Of a stretch of 32,084 nucleotides of DNA, positions 7,453 through 16,900 are shown piece after piece. Position numbers and translations under genes: made by a program. The notes under the pieces are model-generated. The model did not search any database, was not told the DNA's origin, and saw only the letters and a program-made list of their open reading frames with translations. The stretch's first letter is position 1, and each line of letters opens with the position of its first letter. Source of the stretch: Xenococcus sp. MO_188.B8 (lineage in GTDB: Bacteria > Cyanobacteriota > Cyanobacteriia > Cyanobacteriales > Xenococcaceae); the NCBI GenBank assembly GCA_030065615.1, contig JASJDR010000083.1, positions 1 to 32,084 on the forward strand. The letters run 5' to 3'.

Positions 7453-8571
7453 TTAACAAGAAGTATATGTATTAATTAAATTTGACAATCTTGTTTCTAA
7501 AGCATGGCAAATATTAATAGTATTAGCCTCATTTTTGTTTTTTAACTTATGAAAAATTTTTTCAACTATCTCCTTTCTTTCATCTATTTTTAAACTAGGT
7601 TCAACAGCTCTAAGCCACTCAAAAACATCATCTTTAGTCCAATCTCCTAAAGGAATTTGAATTAATTTATCTCTTGCAAAAGAATTATCATTGTTATCAT
7701 TGTTGTTATAATAACAGGATAAATTATCTTTTAATGATATTTTAGTTATACTTTCATCAGAGATAATAACAGCAAGAATTTTAATTCCTTCATAATCTTT
7801 AGCCAATTCATCAACTTTTAACTTTAAAGGTTGCCAAAAAATATCTACAAACCAAGGAATTAAAGCTTCAATTTCACTCTCAGAATAAACATGGCAACAA
7901 TTAATTTCTATAAATAAAACTGAATTGTTTTGTAAAGAGTCCCCTATTTTTTTAATCACTAATTTAATATCTTCTACATTTTTGATATCAAAAAAATTAG
8001 CTATTCCTTGAACGACTGCTTCTAAATTTCCTGAAGTATAAGTTACAGGACAGTAACGAAAATTTTTTCTGTATTGAGAATGAATATTTATGTCATGATA
8101 ATTAATCTTTGTTTTTAAATCATACCTCAATCTTTGTGAGCATAAATCTCCTCGTTTAGTTAAACTCTCTTCCATAAAAAATAATGCAACATCTCCATTT
8201 TTATTAAATTTGTCTTGTATTTCATTAAATTTATCTAAAGCTTTTTTAAAATCTATATAAGGTAAGTATTTATCAATAGTTAATTCTTGCTGATTCTTTG
8301 GATTATCTAAGTGATCATTTGAAGTTAACTCAGGGGAAGAGGATTTAAGTTGATTAATTTCTTCTTCAAGATTATCAATCTCATCATATAGTTCATTAAT
8401 TTCTGTTGAGTATTTTTTTATTCTTGCTCTTAATTGCCTTCTTGTATCTGCATTAGTTGTACCTTGAATATCTTGATTACAATCAGTTCGCAACAATTCA
8501 AGTTGTGCTACTTGAGACTCAAATTGCTCTTTTTGACCTTTTAAACTTTGTAATTTTCTCTTAGATGACAT
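7453..8571 (-). CDS. Coiled-coil plus inactive-STAND-like (iSTAND) protein
   Basis: 372 aa from the ATG at 8571; a TTG six bases further upstream is possible but less likely, and neither has a strong ribosome site. Residues 1-78 form a charged coiled coil, of which 31-69 are almost identical to the C-terminus of the preceding gene product. After a short linker, residues about 100-370 contain ALFFMEESLTKRGDLCSQRLR, NSVLFIEINCC, PWFVDIFWQPLKLKVDE, IKILAVIISDE and IPLGDWTKDDVFEWL. This pattern resembles the iSTAND domains of bacterial conflict proteins: a STAND-like P-loop fold without a Walker A, and no GxxxxGK[ST] is present. That assignment is from recollection and moderate. It likely pairs with the TIR-like protein through the shared coiled coil. 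Gap to the MoxR gene is 18 bp. Confidence 0.65.
   Translation of the reverse strand: MSSKRKLQSLKGQKEQFESQVAQLELLRTDCNQDIQGTTNADTRRQLRARIKKYSTEINELYDEIDNLEEEINQLKSSSPELTSNDHLDNPKNQQELTIDKYLPYIDFKKALDKFNEIQDKFNKNGDVALFFMEESLTKRGDLCSQRLRYDLKTKINYHDINIHSQYRKNFRYCPVTYTSGNLEAVVQGIANFFDIKNVEDIKLVIKKIGDSLQNNSVLFIEINCCHVYSESEIEALIPWFVDIFWQPLKLKVDELAKDYEGIKILAVIISDESITKISLKDNLSCYYNNNDNNDNSFARDKLIQIPLGDWTKDDVFEWLRAVEPSLKIDERKEIVEKIFHKLKNKNEANTINICHALETRLSNLINTYTSC
8365..8481 (-). repeat. Coiled-coil coding repeat, copy in the iSTAND-like gene
   Basis: Encodes 39 residues beginning CNQDIQGTTNADTRRQLRAR. 38 of 39 residues match the copy at 8629-8745, and the DNA is nearly identical too, with few silent differences. 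This implies recent duplication or gene conversion between adjacent genes, 264 bp apart. Confidence 0.85.
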
Positions 8572-8598
8572 TTTCAATTAGATTAATAATATATATAA

Positions 8599-9492
8599 CT
8601 ATAATTTCAATAGTTTACTAATCTTTTGTTCAAGATTATCAATCTCATCATATAATTCATTAATTTCTGTTGAGTAATTTTTTATTCTCGCTCTTAATTG
8701 TCTTCTCGTATCTGCATTAGTTGTACCTTGAATATCTTGATTGCATCTATTTTGCAGCTCTTCTAATTCTGATATTTGAGACTCGATTTGTTCTTTTTGC
8801 TTTTGTAAAGATTTTAGTCTAGGATTATTGAAAGTCTTAATGTGGATATCTTTGCGATCGCCCTCCGTATTTATGTCTTTCAAATTCTGATTACCTTCAA
8901 TATTTCCCGTAGCAATACCTACATTGCCATGAAAATGCTGCTCTACTTTGGTAACAGTTTGAGGTTTATTCTCACTATGTTGCTCAATTCTACTTGAAGA
9001 AATACTTGTCAGTTCAGGTAAAAATTTTGTTAGTTGATTGTTAAATTGGAATTTGAGATCGTTAATATCTGCATAGTGGGTCGGGAAATGCTGTAATTCC
9101 TTGAGCTTGTCCTGAAAATTCCTTAAACTCAAAAAATTTTCTTTATTCATTTTACTCATATTGACTGCTTCATCCTTGAAGTAAGTATAAATCAAAGGTC
9201 TCCCATTAGCCTGGAAAGTTTCTAGGGCTTTAAGAAACTCTTCTTCGGTATATTTGCCTACTTTGGTGTGAAATAGACTAACAAAAACATCGCAACCTGC
9301 AATTGCTTTGTTATATTCGTCTTGTAAGCGAGTTTGAGACATCGCATCGAGAAAGTCTTCCCAAAGTACCAATTCTAGAAATACACCATCTTTTATATAT
9401 TCTTTGTTTTTGCGGCTAATGAAAATTTCAAATTGTTCGCGGTCATCTTTCAATTCAGACGAAGAAGCTAAAAAGATTTTTATGGTTTGCAT
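8599..9492 (-). CDS. TIR-like/DUF4062-type N-terminal domain with C-terminal coiled coil
   Basis: 297 aa, ATG at 9492; first gene of the cassette. Residues 3-108 start IKIFLASSSELKDDREQFEIF and continue through LWEDFLDAMSQTRLQDEYNKAI, CDVFVSLFHTKVGKYTEEEF and PLIYTYF. This alternating beta/alpha pattern resembles DUF4062 and TIR-like domains; Glu83-Glu85 in GKYTEEEF sits where TIR NADases keep their catalytic Glu. Residues about 180-212 (EQHFHGNVGIATGNIEGNQN) form a beta-rich linker like those seen next to effector-associated modules in cyanobacteria. Residues 225-297 are a coiled coil nearly shared with the next gene product (gap 27 bp to its ATG). Inferred role: NAD-handling or signalling effector or sensor recruited by coiled-coil pairing. 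Enzyme activity is not demonstrated by sequence alone. Confidence 0.7.
   Translation of the reverse strand: MQTIKIFLASSSELKDDREQFEIFISRKNKEYIKDGVFLELVLWEDFLDAMSQTRLQDEYNKAIAGCDVFVSLFHTKVGKYTEEEFLKALETFQANGRPLIYTYFKDEAVNMSKMNKENFLSLRNFQDKLKELQHFPTHYADINDLKFQFNNQLTKFLPELTSISSSRIEQHSENKPQTVTKVEQHFHGNVGIATGNIEGNQNLKDINTEGDRKDIHIKTFNNPRLKSLQKQKEQIESQISELEELQNRCNQDIQGTTNADTRRQLRARIKNYSTEINELYDEIDNLEQKISKLLKL
8629..8745 (-). repeat. Coiled-coil coding repeat, copy in the TIR-like gene
   Basis: Second copy of the 39-residue module, at residues 250-288 of the TIR-like protein and ending YDEIDNLE. It is C-terminal in this protein but N-terminal in the next one. Confidence 0.85.
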
Positions 9493-9814
9493 TTTCAGAG
9501 AAAGATTATAGATGAGCTTTAATATACTATCTATTATACTTTTATTGAGTCATTACAAATAAACAGCATCAAGAAACAAATAATGTTAATGGAGTTGCCG
9601 AAAACGCTATTACGCAGCGCCTCGCTTTGCTAGATATTGAAGAGATCCGCGCTTTCTTCGACGCACGTCGTGTACGCGGGTCGCATTTCGTAGTATTAAA
9701 CAACTTGAACGAATTTATACCAAATTCAATAATGTTCACAACAGATCATGGGTAGGGGCGATTGGCCAATCGCCCTTACAGAATCAAGTGTAGAATTCTA
9801 ATTTTAAATTGGTA
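9493..9814. other. Intergenic region upstream of the conflict cassette
   Basis: About 320 bp. It holds a candidate promoter for the cassette next to the TIR-like gene, a GC-rich block at about 9610-9690 with dispersed-repeat flavour (TCGCTTTGC, CGACGCACGTCG), and a MITE-like repeat against the 3' end of the MscS gene. No gene was recognised. Confidence 0.6.
9533..9538 (-). promoter_or_regulatory. Candidate -10 box for the conflict cassette
   Basis: On the minus strand TATAAT lies about 41 nt upstream of the ATG at 9492. A TTGTAA lies 14 nt further upstream, a short spacing for a -35. The surroundings are AT-rich. A plausible but unproven sigma70-type promoter. Confidence 0.35.
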
Positions 9815-9815
9815 T
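9717..9815. mobile_element. MITE-like element with central palindrome
   Basis: ATACCAAATT (9717-9726) and AATTGGTAT (9807-9815) form imperfect terminal inverted repeats about 80 bp apart. Between them lies the perfect 20-bp palindrome GGGCGATTGGCCAATCGCCC (9756-9775). No coding capacity. It abuts the MscS stop codon and may form part of its 3' UTR. Confidence 0.5.
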
Positions 9816-11290
9816 TAGATTTCAAAGAGGAGCTTAAGTCTTTGACGAACCCAGACCATCGGATTCTGTTCTGAATCTGTGTCCTTGGTGAACAATCCCA
9901 AGTTACGCAAAGATTCTTCACGCTTAGACAATTCCTCGCAAATACGATCCGCTAATCCCTGATGCTTTACTAAGAGGTTTTGTAAGTTATTGCGATCCAC
10001 AACAAACAGAATCGTATCTTCTAGGCTACGAATACTAGCTGTACGGGGAATCCCCATCAGCAAAGACATTTCCCCAAAAAATTCTCCAGCATAACGGGTG
10101 GCAATATATTTGCCAGTTTGTTCAGAAAAGACTTCCACTGAGCCAGAGAGAATGATATAAAAGGCATCTCCAGGATCATTTTCCCGACAGATCGTTTCTC
10201 CAGTAGGAAATACTTGTCGATATCCCTCCTCAATCAACTGCCGAATTTCCACTTTGCTACATTTTTCAAAGTAGCTAACCTGTCGGAGTAAATCCCGTAA
10301 AGTCCAATTATTAGGAGATTTAGAGATTGGTTTTTTCTTTTCTGGAATTGAGCCATTTTGTTTGGGAACTTTGCCATTGGTAATTTCAACTGAAGGAGGT
10401 TTTTGCCACAGACCAGCTAAAGCTTCAGGATTTCGGATATGTAAATCTCGCTGTGGAAAAGGAATTTGGATCGAACGACAGCGTAATTCCGACTCAATCA
10501 AAAAATTCAAAGCACTTTTAATCGTAAACTGCTCCCGAGGATTGTTGATCCAGACTAGAAGTGTGAACTCTAAAGCATTATTGCCAAACCCAGTAAATAA
10601 AACCTTGGGAGCCGGATAAGGTAAGACCTGGGGTTCTTTCCTCGCCGCTGCTAAAAGAGCTTCTGTGACTAAAACAGTATCGCTACCATAGGCAATACTG
10701 ACAGGTATCTTGATCCCAGAACGGGAATCTTGATAACTCCAGTTGATAATGTCGTTTTCGATGAAACGTTCATTAGGCACAATGACGAAAACACCCAGCA
10801 GGGTACGGACGACAGTAGAACGAATCGAAATTTTCTCAACTGTTCCCAATAGTTCGCCAACCTCAACTAAGTCTCCCACTTTTATCGGCTGTTCAAATAA
10901 GATAGTAATGCCGCTAATAAAATTACTGGCAAGATTTTTGAAGGCAAAACCGACCCCAATTCCAATCGCCCCAGCAATAACCGTCAGAGAACTTAGATCA
11001 ATCCCAACTTTTTGTAGAACAATTAAAAATCCAAAGATCGCTAGAATATAGCCAATGACAGAGGAGATCGCCTCTCGGCTACCGCGATCAAATCCGAAGC
11101 GCACTAAAAACCAATGCTTAATCCATTCCCTGATGATCCGAACAATCAGCCAAGCAATCAGTGTAAAAACAATGATTTCAATCAGCAAAAAGATAGTAAC
11201 TTTTTGACCGCCTAGGTAAAACAGATCAGTAGTGAATATTTCAGATAAGCCTTGGAATATACTTTTGGTCTGTTCTACAATCCAATTCAT
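9815..11290 (-). CDS. MscS-family channel with C-terminal cyclic-nucleotide-binding domain
   Basis: 491 aa. Three hydrophobic segments lie at about residues 30-50, 75-95 and 100-130. The third has the MscS pore-helix pattern AGAIGIGVGFAFKNLASNFISGITILFEQPIKVGDLVEV. The soluble MscS beta and alpha/beta domains follow (VPNERFIENDIINWSYQD; PFPQRDLHI at about 285). After a linker, a CNMP domain occupies about 350-465, with the phosphate-binding cassette FGEMSLLMGIPRTASI near 400-415. This is the bCNG-type architecture of the MscS superfamily: an inner-membrane channel whose gating may respond to cAMP/cGMP, and which often has weak mechanosensitivity. It is divergently transcribed from surE (about 200-bp shared upstream region). 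No clear Shine-Dalgarno precedes the ATG. Confidence 0.9.
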   Translation of the reverse strand: MNWIVEQTKSIFQGLSEIFTTDLFYLGGQKVTIFLLIEIIVFTLIAWLIVRIIREWIKHWFLVRFGFDRGSREAISSVIGYILAIFGFLIVLQKVGIDLSSLTVIAGAIGIGVGFAFKNLASNFISGITILFEQPIKVGDLVEVGELLGTVEKISIRSTVVRTLLGVFVIVPNERFIENDIINWSYQDSRSGIKIPVSIAYGSDTVLVTEALLAAARKEPQVLPYPAPKVLFTGFGNNALEFTLLVWINNPREQFTIKSALNFLIESELRCRSIQIPFPQRDLHIRNPEALAGLWQKPPSVEITNGKVPKQNGSIPEKKKPISKSPNNWTLRDLLRQVSYFEKCSKVEIRQLIEEGYRQVFPTGETICRENDPGDAFYIILSGSVEVFSEQTGKYIATRYAGEFFGEMSLLMGIPRTASIRSLEDTILFVVDRNNLQNLLVKHQGLADRICEELSKREESLRNLGLFTKDTDSEQNPMVWVRQRLKLLFEI

Positions 11291-11492
11291 GAGGTCTTTG
11301 TTAAGCAGGTGAGAGTTTTCTGGGGTGAAAAAAATTACCGATTACACCCACGACAATTTATGTTTTTGCTCTTTATTATCAATGAAAACATTGCTAAAAA
11401 TCTATATTGTACTAAAACGAGCAAAGTAATTATCTATTCAATTGTTTAATTTGTTATTTTTATAGCGTTGACTAGTTCAGACAATTAACCCC

Positions 11493-12308
11493 ATGAGCGA
11501 TCGCAAAAAGCTAAATATTTTAATTAGTAACGATGATGGTATTTTTGCTTTAGGGGTGCGCACTCTAGCAGATACTTTAGCCAAACTAGGTCACCAGATT
11601 ACCGTAGTATGCCCGGATCGCGAGCGATCAGCAACGGGACATGGTTTAACCATTCACCATCCCTTACGGGCAGAACAAGTTAATTCTATTTTCCATCCCC
11701 AGGTTCATGCTTGGTCTTGTTCGGGAACGCCCGCAGATTGTGTTAAATTTGCCCTCAGTGCCGTAATGGATGAGCGACCTGATTTTGTGCTTTCGGGAAT
11801 CAATCATGGCCCTAATTTAGGAACGGATGTTTTGTATTCAGGGACAGTATCAGCAGCGATGGAAGGGACTCTAGAAAAAATTCCCAGCATTGCTTTTAGT
11901 TTGGCGAATTATGCTACTAATGAATTTCAGGTAGCCGCCAATTTTGCCGTCAAGTTAGTTGATAAACTCAAAATAAATCATTTTCCCCGAACTCCTTTGC
12001 TTAGTGTCAATATTCCTGCAGTAACAGAGTCGGAGATTGCTGGCGTTGTGATTACTCGTCAAGGTTTGCGCCGTTATATCGAAAATTTTGAACAACGCTA
12101 CGATCCTCATGGTAAAACTTATTACTGGTTAATCGGCGAAATTATTGAAGATATTCCCCAACCAGAAGATCCCAATTTACCACCCCATATTTTAACTGAT
12201 GTCCAAGCAATTCGCGATCGCTATATTACGATTACGCCTTTGCAATATAATCTTACTGATACAGTCACTGCAAAATACCTATATGGTCAGGACTTTTTGA
12301 AAAGTTAA
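11493..12308 (+). CDS. surE: 5'/3'-nucleotidase SurE
   Basis: 271 aa, a normal length for cyanobacterial SurE. The metal-binding NDDG (13-16) is at the N-terminus, followed by [29 protein letters not shown] and [25 protein letters not shown], the family signatures that place Asp, Asp, Ser and Asn around the divalent metal. SurE dephosphorylates nucleoside 5'- and 3'-monophosphates and short polyphosphates in the cytosol, and is linked to stationary-phase survival. The ATG at 11493 gives the family-typical N-terminus, with only a weak ribosome site. It is divergent from the MscS gene and about 330 bp upstream of the TIGR03279 gene. Confidence 0.95.
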   Translation: MSDRKKLNILISNDDGIFALGVRTLADTLAKLGHQITVVCPDRERSATGHGLTIHHPLRAEQVNSIFHPQVHAWSCSGTPADCVKFALSAVMDERPDFVLSGINHGPNLGTDVLYSGTVSAAMEGTLEKIPSIAFSLANYATNEFQVAANFAVKLVDKLKINHFPRTPLLSVNIPAVTESEIAGVVITRQGLRRYIENFEQRYDPHGKTYYWLIGEIIEDIPQPEDPNLPPHILTDVQAIRDRYITITPLQYNLTDTVTAKYLYGQDFLKS

Positions 12309-12635
12309 GGAACGAGGAGTTAACGATTGTCTCAAATTTTAAATTAGGTCTTACGCAAAATGAATATCATTACGTTACGGATATTAGAGTCAATCCATAA
12401 TTATTTACTGGGGGACTAGCCCCCCAGACCCCCCATTGGGGACGATTGCGACCTCCCCAAACCCCTGCCGAAGTATTGACTAGTGAGTTGGGAAAATTGG
12501 ATTTTCTCGGTAGTTGTTAACTGTTCTAGATAAGAATTGTAATTCTTTAACAATTATTTCTAAAAGACTTTCTACGCTATATATAGTACATCTAAGTAAT
12601 TTCTAAAATGCTCAATGATTAATGTTCAATGTTAA
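12309..12635. other. Intergenic stretch between surE and the TIGR03279 gene
   Basis: About 327 bp without a gene. It contains a G/C-rich dispersed-repeat-like block at about 12408-12470 that starts with a hairpin, then AT-rich DNA with TCAATG/TTAATG reiterations just before the next start codon. Confidence 0.6.
12408..12427. repeat. Short hairpin of a GGGGG/CCCCC dispersed repeat
   Basis: CTGGGGG (12408-12414) and CCCCCAG (12421-12427) form a 7-bp GC-rich stem around a 6-nt loop, followed by further C-rich sequence. It resembles a widespread intergenic repeat of cyanobacteria. No U-tract follows, so it is not a typical intrinsic terminator, though it could still stabilise the surE 3' end. 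Confidence 0.6.
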
Positions 12636-13961
12636 ATGTTAAAGCCTGCAAAAATAACTAAAGTATTATCTGATTCTATTGGCTTAGAAATGGGTTTTGA
12701 GCCAGGAGATTCTATTGTTTCGATTAATGGCACTCGTCCAAGAGATTTAATCGATTATCAATTTCTTTGTGCTGATGAATATTTAGAATTAGAAGTTATA
12801 GATGCTAAGGGTGTGACCCATAATGTAGAACTGGAAAAAGACTATGATACTGATCTGGGTTTAGAGTTTGAAACCGCATTATTTGATGGTCTAATTCAAT
12901 GTAACAATCGTTGTCCGTTTTGCTTTATCGATCAGCAACCGCCAGGAAAGCGGGAAAGTCTTTATCTCAAAGATGATGATTATCGCTTAAGTTTCCTTTA
13001 TGGTAGTTATCTGACTTTAACTAATCTGACCGAGCGAGAATGGCAAAGAATTGAACAAATGCGTCTATCTCCTCTCTATGTCTCGGTGCATGCTACCGAA
13101 TCTGAGGTGAGAACCCGTTTACTCAAAAATCCTCGGGCAGGACAAATTCTCACTCAGTTGCAATGGTTTCAAGAAAGACGCTTACAAATTCATGCTCAAG
13201 TGGTGGTCTGTCCAGGAATTAATGATGGCGAACATTTAACTAGAACTCTGACAGATTTAGCGCAATTCCATACAGGAGAAATTCCCGCAGTTGCTTCAAT
13301 TGCCGTTGTTCCTGTTGGTTTAACTCGTTTTCGTCCGACAGAAGATGAATTAATTCCTGTAAGTAAAGAAAAAGCAGTTGAAGTTATTGAGCAAGTACAA
13401 ACAATGCAAGCGCAATTCCAGTCACAATTTGGCAGTAATGTGGCATGGTTAGCTGATGAATGGTTTCTGATTGCCGAACAGGATTTACCCCCCGAATCCC
13501 ACTATGAAGATTATCCCCAAATAGGCAATGGTGTCGGTTCAATCCGTTTATTTATCAAAGAGTTTCAGCAAACTGCAAAGCAAATGTTACCGAGTGAGAT
13601 CGCAACTCCGCGTAACTTTACTTGGGTAGTAGGCAATGCTGTAGCCAAAGCTTTTCAACCTTTAGTCGCCCAGTTAAATGCTGTGGAGGGATTATCTATT
13701 AATTTAGTGCCACTGCGGAGTGAATATTGGGGACAAGAAATTACTGTTACAGGACTCTTAACAGGACAAGATATTTTATCTGGCTTATCAGGGAAAGATT
13801 TGGGCGAGGGAATTTTATTGCCGTCTCTGATGTTAAAACATGGTGATACCAGATTTTTAGATGATTTAACTTTAGAAGAAATTAGCAAGCAATTGAATAT
13901 TCCATTTTTTCCTGTAGCTAGTGTTGAAGAATTAATTAATACTTGTTTGAGTAATGGGTGA
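12636..13961 (+). CDS. TIGR03279-type (DUF512) Fe-S/radical-SAM-like protein
   Basis: 441 aa, close to the family length. Residues 1-60 are a PDZ-like domain (LSDSIGLEMGFEPGDSIVSINGTRPRDLIDY). Next comes a Cys cluster CNNRCPFCF with C89, C93 and C96 (CxxxCxxC), suited to a [4Fe-4S] centre, then DDDYRLSFLYGSYLTLTNL and a C-terminal DUF512 part with VVGNAVAKAFQPL and ITVTGLLTGQDIL. The family is near-universal in cyanobacteria and annotated as a putative radical SAM or Fe-S oxidoreductase of unknown substrate. ATG at 12636 gives the conserved MLKPAKITKV start; the ribosome site is weak. It ends 20 bp from the convergent R-C-PCP gene. Confidence 0.9.
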   Translation: MLKPAKITKVLSDSIGLEMGFEPGDSIVSINGTRPRDLIDYQFLCADEYLELEVIDAKGVTHNVELEKDYDTDLGLEFETALFDGLIQCNNRCPFCFIDQQPPGKRESLYLKDDDYRLSFLYGSYLTLTNLTEREWQRIEQMRLSPLYVSVHATESEVRTRLLKNPRAGQILTQLQWFQERRLQIHAQVVVCPGINDGEHLTRTLTDLAQFHTGEIPAVASIAVVPVGLTRFRPTEDELIPVSKEKAVEVIEQVQTMQAQFQSQFGSNVAWLADEWFLIAEQDLPPESHYEDYPQIGNGVGSIRLFIKEFQQTAKQMLPSEIATPRNFTWVVGNAVAKAFQPLVAQLNAVEGLSINLVPLRSEYWGQEITVTGLLTGQDILSGLSGKDLGEGILLPSLMLKHGDTRFLDDLTLEEISKQLNIPFFPVASVEELINTCLSNG

Positions 13962-13981
13962 GAGATTACTTTAATTTTGTT

Positions 13982-16900
13982 TTAGGATTTAATATTTGTT
14001 GAAGTTGATTGGAGAGGAAAATTACTTAACAACTTTGGATATTTTGCCATTTCTTCAATAGTTGGAGATTGAAATAATTCCATAGCAGTAAGTTCTAAAT
14101 TAAAGAGATCGCGTAATTTATTGTATACTCTCATCATGGCTATAGAACGGCCACCAAGCTCGAAGAAATTGTCATAAATCCCGATATCATTAATATTTAA
14201 AACTTCTGACCAAATATCCGCGATCGCCTGTTCTATTTCGTTACGCGGGGCAAGATAATCTTTCTGGTTATTGGCAACAGCAAAATCATCTTTTAACCAA
14301 GGAAGCTCGGACAATTTAGTCTCAGGATGCCTAACTATTTTGCTGAGTAAAACAACCAAGTTATTGCCTAATTTAGTAATAGTTGATTCAGCAAACAAAT
14401 CTGTTTTATAACGGAACAATGTACTCAAAGTATCGCCAACTTCTCTAACAGAAAGAGAGAGATCAAAGTTGGCAATTTTTTCGTCTTTTTTCTCTAGAAG
14501 ATGAACTTTAACATCACCTAATGCTTTCGGTTGACTAGGAGCATTTTGCAAAGTAAACATGGTACGAGAGACAATACCATCGGAAATTCCAATCTCTTCG
14601 ACAATTTTCTGTAAAGGTAAATCTTGATGTTTTTGGGCCCCTAGGGTTACTTCACTAACACGATGTAATAATTCCTGGATAGTTGGATTATTACTAAAGT
14701 CAGTATTTAATAACAAGATATTACTAAAATAGCCTAATAATTTTTTGGTTTCTACTAGATAACGACCGGCGATAGGAGAAGATAAAACTATATTTTCTTG
14801 TCCTGAATATTGATACATTAAGGTTTTAAATCCTGTTAGTAAAGTGACAAATAAAGAAACTCCTTCTTGATTACTAAGACTTTTAAGAGATTTGGTTAAT
14901 TCAGCAGGAATTGTCACTAGATAAGATGCACCCTGATAACTAGTGATAGTAGAACGAGAATAGTCAGTTGGTAATTTTAAAATTGGAGTATTGCTACTTA
15001 ATTTAGTTTTCCAATAATCTAATTGGGTCTCTAGATTTTTACCCTGTAACCATTGACGCTGGAATTGAGCAAAATCAGCATATTGAATTGGTAATTCAGG
15101 TAAATATGGAGCTTGATCTGTGGTAAAAGCTTGATATAAATTAGCTAATTCTTTGAGTAATATAGTATCAGACCAAACATCATTAATAATATGGTGAATT
15201 GTCCGTAAAAGATAATGTTTATTCTCGGTTACTTTTACTAATTTGAATCGAATTAAGGGGCTTTGATTAAGGTCAAAATGCTGTTGTGCTTGTTCTTGAA
15301 TGATTTCTTTAATATCACTATCTTCTGCAACAACAACTGTTAATTTGAATTCGATTTTTGGGTCAATAACTTGAACTGGTTTACCTGCAACTACAGGAAA
15401 AGAACTGCGTAATATTTCGTGACGGTTAATAATTTCTTGAATACTTTTCTCTAACGCAGTTACATCTAGATCGCCATCAAGCTGATAACTAACATGGAGA
15501 TTATGAACTGTATTTTCGGGATGTAAACTATCGATCTGCCATAATCTTTCTTGTCCAAAAGAAAGAGGAATATTTCCTTCCCGGGGAAAAGGTTTAATCG
15601 CCGTACGACGCTGACGCCTCATATTTCCTTTAATCGATTTCCAAAAACCTGAAGTTTTCTTTTTCTCCCCAGTCTTCTCCTCTCCCTGGTCTCCCCGTCT
15701 CCTGGTCTCCCTGTCTCTCTTGGTCAGCATTCCCAAGCCAGTCCGTTGCGGGGGTTCCCCCCGTTGTAGGAACTGGCGTTTGCGTCTTACGCCGACGCGG
15801 GGTCTGACCGCTCCCTGTCTCCCCGTCTCCCCGTCTCCTGTTCTCCCAATCTCCTCGTCTCCCAAATACCCACTTTTCTGAAAATACTTGCAGTAGGTAG
15901 CAATCAAATTTCCATCTACAGAGGGAAAAGTAACTGAGGTATTAGCTAAACCTGCTTGAGTTTGGCGATCGCAGAATAGGGGTTTTTCCGCAAACAACTT
16001 ATGAGGTGAACTCAAAAGCAACAATAATAGGGTGAATATTTCATTATCAGGATATTTATAAGCAAAATTTTCCAATTCTTTCATCCATTCTTTCTCTGGC
16101 AATTCCTCCAACTGATAACCAGCCGAATTAACTCCAGACCACATTTCCTGCCAAGGAAGAGGTTGGGAATTAGACAAATGAAAAGCTTTGCCTAAAGATG
16201 TAGTTTGTAGAGATAAATTTGCGATCGCTTGTGCTACATAATCCACTGGCACTAGATTAACGCTAGTGGTTGCTGCGGGATATTTCCCCATGTGAATACA
16301 ACCTTTTAATAAAGTCACCAGCAAATCACTAACATTGCCCATGACTCCCGTTTTACTATGTCCCATAATCCTGACAGGACGGTAAATAGAGCCAGGTAAC
16401 CCCCTGGCTATGGCAGCAGAAATTAACTTTTCGGCTACCCATTTACTTTGTTTGTAACCACCCTTGAGACTAGGATGATATTGAGGAATATCCGTTTCTA
16501 AAATTTCCTTTGCCGAGGCGTGAGCCTTACTAAAGAAAACCGAAATACTAGAAGTAAAATGTATCGCCTTAGTTTTTACTAAACTAGCTAACTTAATAAT
16601 TTCTAAGGTTCCTAAAACATTGGGAGCTTTTAAAGTTTCATAGGGACAAGCATAGTTAACATAGGCTCCATTGTGATAAACAACATCAATCTTGCTTGCC
16701 AACTCCTGAAAAGTTTCGGCTGACAAGCCCAACAAAGGCTGACCCAAATCTCCTACTAAAGGAATAATCCGAGAGCGATCGACTTCTTGAGCTAAATTAT
16801 AAGCCTGTAAACTCTTATTTATTCTCTCCTCTCCAACCTCAGCATGACTACTGCGCACCAAACAATAGATATTTGCCTTACTATTGCGCAATAGTTCACT

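Noticed and set aside
1..9492. DGR reverse transcriptase, Avd gene or template repeat near the FGE genes
   Set aside because: I looked on both strands for an RT (YxDD-like) ORF or a fourth VR-like segment and saw none, so the DGR core, if real, is outside the window.
15662..15868. Frameshift between two separate genes (R and C-PCP)
   Set aside because: The minus-strand frame stays open through the whole repeat block, so a single fusion protein is the simpler reading.
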